From the NCBI GenBank assembly GCA_022559845.1, contig CM040123.1, forward strand, positions 300,688,642 to 300,752,641: a stretch of 64,000 bases of DNA. Reading direction: 5' to 3'. The notes beneath the pieces were generated by a model. That model did not search any database. It worked only from the letters and a program-made list of their open reading frames with translations, and was not told the DNA's origin. The position numbers were made by a program, and so were the translations under genes. The stretch is from Amorphophallus konjac. Taxonomy: Eukaryota > Streptophyta > Magnoliopsida > Alismatales > Araceae. Of the stretch, positions 46,056-54,270 are shown in pieces (the stretch's first letter is position 1; each line of letters opens with the position of its first letter).

Positions 46056-47040
46056 TTCTTTGGCTCTCATTCCGAATAAAAAAAAATAATAATAATAAAA
46101 ATGAAAATAAATAAATAAAAAATAATAATAAAAAAATAATAATAAATAAAATAAAAATGGGGTTAAAAAAAATAGAGATACCCCGCCAGACTTGCTCCTC
46201 TATCGGGACGAGTGCAAAAATGGCTATAACCCAGCTGTGGCGAAAACCCGAAAGGGCGTCGCAGGCAAAATCGGGTACCCCGTCACGTGAAAACCCGAAA
46301 GGGCGCGTGGGCAAAAGCAAGAGGGGGCTGGCTTCGGCGAAAACCCGAAAGGGCGCTTGAGTCAGTAAAGTGATAACTTCCAAATCCCTCTCCTATTCTC
46401 CACCTAACAAACTCCGAGAGGGACAATCATCAAAGTCTCGCCGGTAATCCGTGAACAAACCATTTTCGACCCTCGTCATCATCGGCGAGATCGGTCGATC
46501 TCTACCCTCAACTTGGACCCTACGTCCCTGTTGACAACCCCATCCTTGTTTTGGCAATATCTCATGTCGACGAACAAACCCGTGGTCGACCCTCGTCATC
46601 ATCAGCGAGATCGGTCGATCTTCATCTTTGACTCGGATCTTACATCCTTGTTAACAAACCATATCCTTTGCTTCGACATCTAGCCAGTGTCGACGAAATG
46701 AACCAAAATCCGAGCCTTGTCATCATCAACAAGGCCGATCAACACTCTCGCGGTCCAGCTCTTCTGCACCTCGAACTCAAAAAAAAATAAAAAAATAATA
46801 ATAATAAAATAAAAAAGGGGTTAAAAATAGAGATACCCCGCCAGACTTGCTCCTCTATCGGGACAAGTGCAAAAATGGCTATAACCCAGCTGGGGCGAAA
46901 ACCCGAAAGGGCGTCGCAGGCAAAATCGGGTACCCCGCCGCGTGAAAACCCGAAAGGGCGCGCGGGCAAAAGCAAGAGGGGGCTGGCCTCGGTGAAAACC
47001 CGAAAGGGCGCTTAGGTCAGTAATGTGAATAAAAAAAAAA
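46056..47040 (+). repeat. Duplicated blocks and decayed repeats in Tat 3' region
   Basis: Two copies of a roughly 200-bp block (TAGAGATACCCCGCCAGACTT start, three GAAAACCCGAAAGGGCG units inside) occupy about 46171-46365 and 46830-47012. Each is preceded by an A/T-rich run of AATAATAA type (46078-46160 and 46780-46817). Between them lie three decayed copies of about 110-130 bp with the core GTCATCATCRRCRAGRYCGRTC near 46475, 46586 and 46719. The same core is amplified in the neighbouring array at 47150. No gene is seen. Confidence 0.75.
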
Positions 47041-47149
47041 TTGAATGATGAATAGTGATGAACCATCCGCCGTCCAAAAGGCCACTTTCAAGGTCGTGAC
47101 GAGGATCTTCATCCGATATCCCACTTATACACGTCCAGTGTCTCTACCC

Positions 47150-47962
47150 TTTCGACCCTTGTCACCATCGGCAAGATCGGTCGCTACCTATAACGGTTTT
47201 TGTCATCATCAGCAAGACCGTCTACCTTTTCGACCCTTGTCACCATCGGCAAGATCGGTCGCTACCCTTCCGGTTTTTGTCATCATCGGCAAGACCGTCT
47301 ACCTTTTCGACCCTTGTCATCATCGGCAAGATCGGTCGCTACCCTTCCGGTTTTTGTCATCATCGGCAAGACCGTCTACCTTTTCGACCCTTGTCACCAT
47401 CGGCAAGATCGGTCGCTACCCTTCCGGTTTTTGTCATCATCGGCAAGACCGTCTACCTTTTCGACCCTTGTCACCATCGGCAAGATCGGTCGCTACCCTT
47501 CCGGTTTTTGTCATCATCGGCAAGACCGTCTACCTTTTCGACCCTTGTCACCATCGGCAAGATCGGTCGCTACCTATAACAGTTTTTGTCATCATCGGCA
47601 AGACCGTCTACCTTTTCGACCCTTGTCACCATCGGCAAGATCGGTCGCTACCTATAACGGTTTTTGTCATCATCGGCAAGACCGTCTACCTTTTTCGACC
47701 CTTGTCACCATCGGCAAGATCGGTCGCTACCCTTCCGGTTTTTGTCATCATCGGCAAGACCGTCTACCTTTTCGACCCTTGTCATCATCGGCAAGATCGG
47801 TCGCTACCTATAACGGTTTTTGTCATCATCGGCAAGACCGTCCACCTTTTCGACCCTTGTCATCATCGGCAAGATCGGTCGCTACCCTTCTGGTTTTTGT
47901 CATCATCGGCAAGACCATCTACCCTTTTCGACCCTTGCCACCATCGGCAAGATCGGTCGCTT
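47150..47962 (+). repeat. 77-bp dimeric tandem array
   Basis: About 10.5 copies of a unit of about 77 bp are present. Each is made of two related halves: CCCTTGTCACCATCGGCAAG with ATCGGTCGCTACC, and TTTTTGTCATCATCGGCAAG with ACCGTCTACC. The halves differ consistently, which shows dimer-level amplification. Because 77 is not a multiple of three and no stop occurs, long overlapping open frames with a 77-residue period (for example 47045-48094) arise. They are artefacts. Confidence 0.9.
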
Positions 47963-48281
47963 TCCCCCCAAACCTGGCAAAGGCCCTGTCCCAGGAACGG
48001 CTACACCGCGGTGGAGCGAACACCTCATCCCTTCCCTGAAGGCGTGAGCGCTCTCCTGCGTTATTGGCACTCGTTCCCGGGTTCAGGTGATTAGCCGAAA
48101 GAAAGAAAAGACGAAAAGAAGTCGTGGTCAAGACTACGAAAAGAAATGCTTCCATTTAATAAAAGTGGAGAATACATTCTTTTGCCCAGGGCATCCCCCA
48201 GGGTACATAAACTCCAAAGACAAAAAAAAAGGAACAGAGCTTCCAAAAGGAAAGGAAACAAAAAGCAAAGGGAAACCAAGA
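47963..48281. other. Spacer between the 77-bp array and the antisense gene
   Basis: About 320 bp with no recognisable gene. It would contain the 3' untranslated end of the minus-strand gene. I saw no clear poly(A) signal that I would place with confidence. Confidence 0.4.
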
Positions 48282-49436
48282 CTACGGCAGAGGACGCCGG
48301 AAGATGTCCCCTAGTTCCAAAAGGCCCAGCGAGGGGTACTGGGTCAATTCCTCCAGACGAGTCTCGGTGGCTGTCAGCTGCAATAACCTCTCGTTGAGTG
48401 AAGCAAGTCGTCCTTCAGCCAGGTCGGCCTCCTCTGTCGTCTGGACTTCTAGGCGCTCGCCTTCCTGCAGCTCGGCCTCGGCCTTAGCTAGTTCCGCACG
48501 CAATTCATCTATCCGTGCCCTGAGGAGCAGCTGACGTTCCGAGATATTCTCAGCGGCGTCCCTCAGCTGTCCCACCGTCACCTTCAGTGAACTGACGGCA
48601 GTGCGGCAATCTGCCCTCTCCAACTTCACAGCAGCGAGCTGATCGGAAACCTCCCGATTCAGGAAATCCCGCCTGTTGGCGTGCTTCAGCAACATCACAA
48701 CCCGTGGGGTCCAATCATCCATGGGGCAACCAAATGCCAGTAGCGGCCGGGAGAGGTGGTCCACCAAGCTTCTCAGCTGTGCATAAGTCAAGTCTGGAGA
48801 AGCTAACATGGCCCGCTGGAGATTATCCAGAGATTGCCATACCATGTCTCCAGAAAATTGTAAGCCCAATGGCGAAGTCTCGGGGAGCCGAAAGTCTACC
48901 CTGCTGTCCACCTCAGCCCAGATGTCGTCGGCCACCCCGAGGGACGTCGACGGCATAGTCTGCACGGCACCCACTCCCGGTCCGACCACTGCAGCCATAT
49001 CAACTGGAGGGACCTCCATAATAACAACTTCTTTGCCCGCCCTTTGGGGTGAATCTGCAATAGCCGTGTCGGCAACAGAAGGCACATGCTCCTCTTGAGT
49101 AGTTTCGCCAGCCGCCAAGGGAAGAGACCCCTCTATAATGGACAAGGCCTGAGTAACATCGGCCTCATCCGCAATAATTTCTCCGGCCTCTATGTCTGAA
49201 AGACCACTAGGCAACGACAACGATTCTGCACCAGTTGCCAAGGCTTGAACCCCTGCAACCTCAGTCGGAGGGCTAACTTCGGCAGCCACGCCGGACTCCT
49301 CTGATACCGCTGCAGCAGCATAGGTCCGTGGAAGCCGCAGGGCAATGGGCCGCACAACAGGCGGGAACGCTGGCTGGCTCATATCCACGCCAGGAAGAGG
49401 CATACGGATCATTATAGCTGGCGGTACCACCTCAGC
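48282..49436 (-). CDS. Antisense PMD gene, exon 6 (last): acidic region and coiled coil
   Basis: This is the last predicted exon, entered in phase 0 after an acceptor TACTGCAG (AG at 49438-49437) and ending at a stop at 48284-48282. It encodes 384 residues. The first half is rich in Ala, Glu, Pro and Val without a known fold. The C-terminal 140 residues or so form a likely coiled coil: heptad-rich stretches such as LRARIDELRAELAKAEAEL and long runs of Glu, Leu, Arg and Ala without proline. Such coiled coils often follow PMD domains in plant transposon proteins and suggest self-association. The exon is open throughout. Confidence 0.72.
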   Translation of the reverse strand, partial: AEVVPPAIMIRMPLPGVDMSQPAFPPVVRPIALRLPRTYAAAAVSEESGVAAEVSPPTEVAGVQALATGAESLSLPSGLSDIEAGEIIADEADVTQALSIIEGSLPLAAGETTQEEHVPSVADTAIADSPQRAGKEVVIMEVPPVDMAAVVGPGVGAVQTMPSTSLGVADDIWAEVDSRVDFRLPETSPLGLQFSGDMVWQSLDNLQRAMLASPDLTYAQLRSLVDHLSRPLLAFGCPMDDWTPRVVMLLKHANRRDFLNREVSDQLAAVKLERADCRTAVSSLKVTVGQLRDAAENISERQLLLRARIDELRAELAKAEAELQEGERLEVQTTEEADLAEGRLASLNERLLQLTATETRLEELTQYPSLGLLELGDIFRRPLP

Positions 49437-49517
49437 CTGCAGTACATATACAAATATCAGCCAGCTGGCTTGGAAATGAAAAGAAACGTTGCAGGCGGGA
49501 ATCAAAAGGTTTCCTAC
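49437..49517 (-). other. Predicted intron 5 of the antisense gene (81 nt)
   Basis: Donor GAG/GTAGGA at 49517 and acceptor TACTGCAG/GCT ending at 49437, with a U-rich middle. The length is a multiple of three and no stop occurs, so retention would add 27 hydrophobic codons. The composition change against the flanking acidic exons favours splicing. Confidence 0.6.
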
Positions 49518-49963
49518 CTCGACCGGCACTATGTTCAGGCCTCCCAGAGTTGCCTCTAAAGATACTGGCCCTTCTCCTGCAATCGGGTATGGTAGCCCAT
49601 GCTCGGCTACCAATAGCCTCGGAGGGCTAAATGTTGAAAAGTCGCTCTCGTAAGCTGAAGAAGCCCCGGCATCCTCAGCCTCGGTTTCCGCCATCGGGAA
49701 CCCCTCATCATCGCCGGAGCCGCCGCCATAATCAACTTGTTCGGAGGAAGAGGAGTCTTCTGCTTGCTCTCGAACCTCTGATACCAGAGCGGGAACCAGG
49801 CTGCTAGGAGGATGCCCTCTAGCCTGAACCTCCTCAGGGGTCTCCGCCTCGGGGACATCCGTTGGCGGAGTATCTAAGGGTTGGTCCCTCGGAAGCCCTT
49901 GCTCGCCGACGACAATCCTTGCTGCGGCACCCACCTCGGGAAGTAGCGTGGGTCGAACATCGA
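49518..49963 (-). CDS. Antisense PMD gene, exon 5
   Basis: 446 nt, preceded by a predicted 83-nt intron (50046-49964; donor GAAG/GTAATT, acceptor GACTTCAG/TCG) entered in phase 1. It encodes a low-complexity acidic stretch rich in Glu, Pro and Ser (SEVREQAEDSSSSEQ and similar), likely disordered. It joins exon 6 in phase 0. Confidence 0.65.
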
Positions 49964-50046
49964 CTGAAGTCAAAAGATAGCAAACAGTCAGGCCTTGACT
50001 GAAAATAGAATTTGTCAACAAGCCCTGCGGGCGAACTACAAATTAC

Positions 50047-50181
50047 CTTCTACTTCTCGATGGGGCGTCGGCGAAGGCAAGTCGCGCTCAATAGGGAGCG
50101 AGGGGGCCTCTTCCCCTCTCTCCTCAGTAGCAGCTCCAGGTGCCGCCTCCAACCCGACAACGGCAGAGGTAGCACCAGCAG
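50047..50181 (-). CDS. Antisense PMD gene, exon 4
   Basis: 135 nt between a 72-nt intron (50253-50182; donor GAAG/GTGATT, acceptor TTCAATAG/CTG) and an 83-nt intron (50046-49964). It is read in phase 1 on both sides and is open. It encodes an Ala/Glu/Pro-rich linker containing EERGEEAPSLPIERD. It was found only by following splice sites. Confidence 0.6.
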
Positions 50182-50253
50182 CTATTGAAAAGAAGAATGA
50201 TCAGCCACATTGGTGAAAGTAAACAAACAAGCCAAGCAAGAATAAGAAATCAC

Positions 50254-50562
50254 CTTCGCCCTCGGACCCTTGCGTCCGGGCGGCCTCAAATTCAGAGAAA
50301 GATGGAACCCGAGGAAGCGGAGTGGCGGACTCCTCCTCAGCAACCTTCCTCCGACGAGCTCTAGTAGCACGGGACTCTGCTCTCTTGGCCTTCTTGGCCC
50401 TACCAATAGCCTCCCTGACCTGGGATCTGGTTCGTTTTCGCGAGTCCCCAGGGGGTAATGGCGTTGTAGTCGGAGCTGGCTCCGGAATATTAAAATACGA
50501 AGGCTTCTGCGCCTTCGATATCAACTCCCTGCAATGCCGGATCCCCTCCACTGAGAGACGAG
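50254..50562 (-). CDS. Antisense PMD gene, exon 3 with basic stretch
   Basis: 309 nt following an 82-nt predicted intron (50644-50563; donor CCAG/GTAATG, acceptor TTTCTGCAG/CTC), phase 1 at both ends. It encodes a strongly basic stretch containing KRTRSQVREAIGRAKKAKR and RATRARRRK, which could act as a nuclear localisation signal or nucleic-acid contact. An acidic Ser-rich part follows. Confidence 0.65.
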
Positions 50563-50644
50563 CTGCAGAAAGCATATAACTCAGAAGATGCACACTGACT
50601 GCAGAGAAAACAGCCCCATGGCTGAAGAAGAAAACAAACATTAC

Positions 50645-51124
50645 CTGGCAGCCCCGTATATCGAGGACTAAGCGGCCAGTAAAGCAATACTGGCGCCTTG
50701 TCCCGGGAAGCCGCTTCATGGATCAGCCAGCACACGTCCCCAATTGTTTCACTCTTATCCGCTAGCTGAGCCAAGTCCTCATGGCCACAGGATGATAAGT
50801 GATGATATAGACTCAAGTAGTCGAACCCCCAGCCGTCGACATACTTGAAAGATATCAGTAACTGATGGCTCCAGATGGCTAATAACGGACCAGAAACTGA
50901 AAGCCCATGAGAATGAAGCAGGGCGAATATCCAGGGGGTGTTGGCATACAAGTCAGCCCGCCTGTCTTCCCTCCTAATGAAGGTCCGATAAGGATGAAAT
51001 CTGTCAATCTCCGGGCGCCAGCTCGCCACAGTAGGAAGAGGTTCTTCCACTGGAAGGGGAATTGTCTGAAGAGCAACCCGGTCACTGCTGACTCGACACA
51101 ATCCCCAGAGGGTCTTCACATAGT
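50645..51124 (-). CDS. Antisense PMD gene, continuation of the large exon after the Tekay insertion
   Basis: 480 nt of coding sequence on the left side of the Tekay element, in the same frame as 61673-63950 once the element and one 5-bp TSD are removed. It encodes a Trp- and Tyr-rich segment (TPWIFALLHSHGLSVSGP, WGFDYLSLYHHLSSCGHED) and ends at a donor at 50645/50644. An apparent upstream start at 51137 lies in the Tekay LTR and is not real. Confidence 0.75.
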
Positions 51125-51619
51125 CATCCTGTAGCAACCCTAATAAATGAATAATTGAAATGAATTAAAACATATATATTACAGAAGTAATATATATAAA
51201 AGGAATAGGGTTAATTTGACGAAATAAAACAAATTAAAAATAACGCCTCTTATTAGGGCGTTAATTCAAAAAGAAAACGCCTCTATCAAAGGCGTGACTA
51301 AAGAAAGGACGCCCATACGTGCGGTCGTCAACTCACGCGACCAAATAGGCAAGTAAAAGAAACGCCTCTATCTTGGGCGTGTTTTAAAACAAGAAACGCC
51401 CTTTTTCAAGGCGCTTTTTAAGAAACGCCCTTATGCAAGGCGTTAATTCAAGAATACACGCCCTGACCAAAGGCGTTAATTCAGTTCGTGACCCGATCGA
51501 ACCCAGAACTTATCCCAGCAAAGATTAACCTAATCTAGTAAGTGTCTATTAGAGTAAGGACTCTATTAAGGATATATTACCCTCAATCAAACACTACTCT
51601 TGTTAGGACTTCAAAATCC

Positions 51620-51627
51620 TATAAATA
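51620..51627 (+). promoter_or_regulatory. TATA box of the Tekay LTR
   Basis: TATAAATA in the context AATCCTATAAATAACATG. The copy in the 3' LTR lies at 59197-59204. The leader downstream contains three T-rich GAAGAA/TTCTTC dyads. Confidence 0.65.
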
Positions 51628-51683
51628 ACATGTTCGATCGAACCCTAAAACCCATTTGATCGAACGTCTGCTGCTAGGTACGT

Positions 51684-51798
51684 GAAGAACATATGTTCTT
51701 CTATTTTCTTCTTCTGTTCTTTTTTTTATGAACGTAGCATGAGAAGAATTAATATTCTTCGTTTCCTCTCCAGGTTGACGGAAGAACGATTGTTCTTC
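51684..51798 (+). repeat. Three GAAGAA...TTCTTC dyads in the Tekay leader
   Basis: A perfect 18-bp palindrome at 51684-51701 (GAAGAACAT/ATGTTCTTC), then near-perfect dyads at 51743-51760 and 51781-51798. All three have the same outer arms with different centres. They lie 60-180 bp after the TATA box, so they would be part of the RNA leader. Confidence 0.8.
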
Positions 51799-54102
51799 TT
51801 CTATTAAGTTGCAGTTGAAGCTTCAAAGCCCTTTCATCTCCTTCATCCAGATCATAAGGTAGGATTTTCTCAAGTTACTGTAGCCCAAATAATTTAAGAC
51901 AAGACTTATATACGTATTGACATGACATGCATACGGTTTAATATGGTTTTATTATGTTTCTGCAATATTTTGAAAGAGACGCCCCTGTCCAGGGCGCTAA
52001 TTTACAAGACACGACCATGTCCAAGTCGTCAATTTCATATTTGACGCCCTGTACACAGGCGTTAATTTCATGTAAATCTTCGGAACGGATTATCCATGCA
52101 ATTACATGAAATCAATCAATAATTGTTAACGGTTAAAAGTCAATAAGCATGAAACATCAAATCCAATATACTGCATCTGAATTACTGCCAATTTTCCTGT
52201 CATGACTATATGATTGTTATCCTTGATTATCGTGCAAATCTTGCTAATTCCTGATATTTCTTGAATTCACGACCTAGACTAGGTCGTTTTTCCCTGTGGT
52301 AACGCCCCATCACAGGGCGTGAATTAAAAATAAACGCCCCTTACTAGGGCGCGTATCTGTTAAAATCCTGGAATATATATTCTGAGAAAATAAGAATTTA
52401 ATGATTAACGCCCCTGCCAAGGGCGCGTTTTTGATAATTTCTGAAAATAAATATGTTCTGAAAATTATTGTAAATAAAAGACGCCTGCTACAGTAGTCGT
52501 CAACTCTTGAAGAAACGCCCCTGACGAAGGCGCGTTTTAGATAAATTATTGAAATTATTGAAAATTCTGCAAAAACGGACCATATGTAAACGCCCTTCTG
52601 TTAGGCGTTAATTACTTGAGAAACGACTTGACCTAAGTCGTTATTTTACTGTAAACTGATTTTTCCTCTGATTTGCTAACCGATGGTTTTATATATCATA
52701 ATATATATATATATCGGCACTATTCTCCACTCCGTGAGTATAGTCCCACTTTTCACGGTGTTTTATCGATCACACTCAATTCTCATTGACATACAAGCTC
52801 TCCATTGGACATTCCGTTCCTTTGGACTAGCGAGTTAGTCATAGAGACCTCCGTAAGACTCCTCGTAGCCTTGGATTTCCCTCAAGGCCGACTGAGCTGG
52901 TTGTACCCTAAAAACCCATTACACTATTGATGCCATGTCGCTCTAAAGAAACATGGTATACCGGCTCTTATGATTATACAAAGAGTATATCATAAGAAAT
53001 TCTTGATGGGATGATGATATCATGCCATATCGTGTCATTTTTGTAAACCCCAATTCTATGATAAGAATGAGGGTATCTTACTTTGATATGCTGTTCATGT
53101 GGACCTCAATTCTATATAAAGAATGTCCATATTGATTTGTCATGGTACCTAAGTTAAGGGAACCATATTCTACCTAGTTTTATCGATATCGTGATTATAC
53201 CGTTATTATCGCCATTCTATGTCCTTTGTCATATTTTGGACTCTATTCTATCAAAGTTGTCATACGTGTCTACAAGCTTGATTATTGAAATTCTATGTTG
53301 GCTATAAACAAGAGTGGATGTCAAAACACATGATAAATGCCTGCGCATATAGGGCCTGATCTGGTCCTGGGAGGAGCACCCGAAAGTACTTGTGCCCATG
53401 GGAGTTAAAATGATAAGGTATCTGGCATTATACCGAGTACTTGACTTGCTTGATTGGACATTCCACACACATCTTGTACTTGACTCGTACTTGACATGAA
53501 ATGATATGCGTGGCCCGAAAAAGGGTAATTTACTTGCTTGATACATGATAGCCAAAGTTCTTGACATGACTCGATAATGGTACTTGCTTGAATATCTTGA
53601 ATAACTTGTATCGTGTTCATGAAAGTTCATCTTATTTCTTTGATATTACATTCTCTCTATCTTGTCGTTTCATGCGAGCATGCATAGCTTTATTGCATCC
53701 ATGAAAATGTAATTACTTAAACCACTTGCTAGTACTTGAGATATAATTTTCTACTGAGCGTTCGCTCATCCCGTTTGTCCCTTTTTACTTTTCAGGTAAG
53801 TCCGACGACGATGGAAGTCAATCGGATGGGAATTGTCAAGAGTGAAGAGATAGAGCTTCTACAAGTGTCGTCTAGTCTTTTCCATAGTTTCTTGAGTCAA
53901 CTATGTATTCTTTTCCTTTTTATTTAACAGAGTATTGGATTTGTAATAGTCTATCCATTATGAAATAAAGGATTGGGTTATCTTGCTATTTTGCGCATCT
54001 CTGTCTTTGTGTCGAATACACGACCACTCTGATTGACATGATTGATATAGACACGTCGCGCATCTCCGGGTATCTTCCGCGCTCGGGGCGTGACAGTCTT
54101 TG

Positions 54103-54115
54103 TGGTATCAGAGCC
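54103..54115 (+). promoter_or_regulatory. Primer binding site of the Tekay element
   Basis: TGGTATCAGAGCC starts seven bases after the LTR end TGACA. It is complementary to plant initiator-Met tRNA. Confidence 0.92.
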
Positions 54116-54270
54116 TAAGGTATTCAATTCCTAGGAAACCCAAGTCCAAGGATAGGTTTCAAAACCTTTAACCAAGTGAGAGTGGGTAGAACCAAGGGTT
54201 AAATGATCAATGAGTCCTTTATAAGATCATAGTGATATAATACTAACATAGCTATTGTAATTGTAGGATA

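Larger units (their letters stand above)
51241..52645 (+). repeat. Hairpin array in the Tekay 5' LTR
   Basis: About 18 inverted repeats of 19-27 bp, grouped at 51241-51490, 51980-52065, 52265-52365, 52405-52545 and 52595-52645. Most have arms ACGCC(C) and (G)GGCGT with a 5-10 nt loop, often followed by TAATT. Variant members keep pairing: ACGACCTAG/CTAGGTCGT at 52269-52287 and AACGACTT/AAGTCGTT at 52622-52642. The same set lies in the 3' LTR at 58818-60222. Confidence 0.85.
51130..54095 (+). repeat. 5' LTR of the Tekay element
   Basis: It runs TGTAGCAACCC...GGGGCGTGACA. A TATA box lies at 51620-51627. The LTR carries about 18 short dyads of the ACGCC...GGCGT type at 51241-52645 and three GAAGAAC...GTTCTTC dyads downstream of the TATA box. 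Minus-strand frames at 53229-53630 appear in both LTRs only because the LTRs are copies. Confidence 0.95.

Noticed and set aside
47150..47962. Possible CRISPR-like array
   Set aside because: Units are contiguous or near-contiguous with no unique spacers, no cas genes, and the setting is a plant retrotransposon.
47045..48094. Long plus-strand open frames with repeated PLSPSARSVAT and FVIIGKTVY peptides
   Set aside because: They arise from a 77-bp tandem repeat without stops, read in successive frames. The 77-residue peptide period equals three repeat units. No initiation context or domain.
51124..51137. Separate minus-strand gene starting at 51137
   Set aside because: The first codons lie in the Tekay LTR and the start is not an ATG. 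The real coding sequence continues from 61673-63950 across the insertion.
53229..53630. 133-codon minus-strand frame in the Tekay 5' LTR, repeated at 60806-61207
   Set aside because: Its conservation only reflects the identity of the two LTRs. It has no domain, and its orientation is opposite to element transcription.
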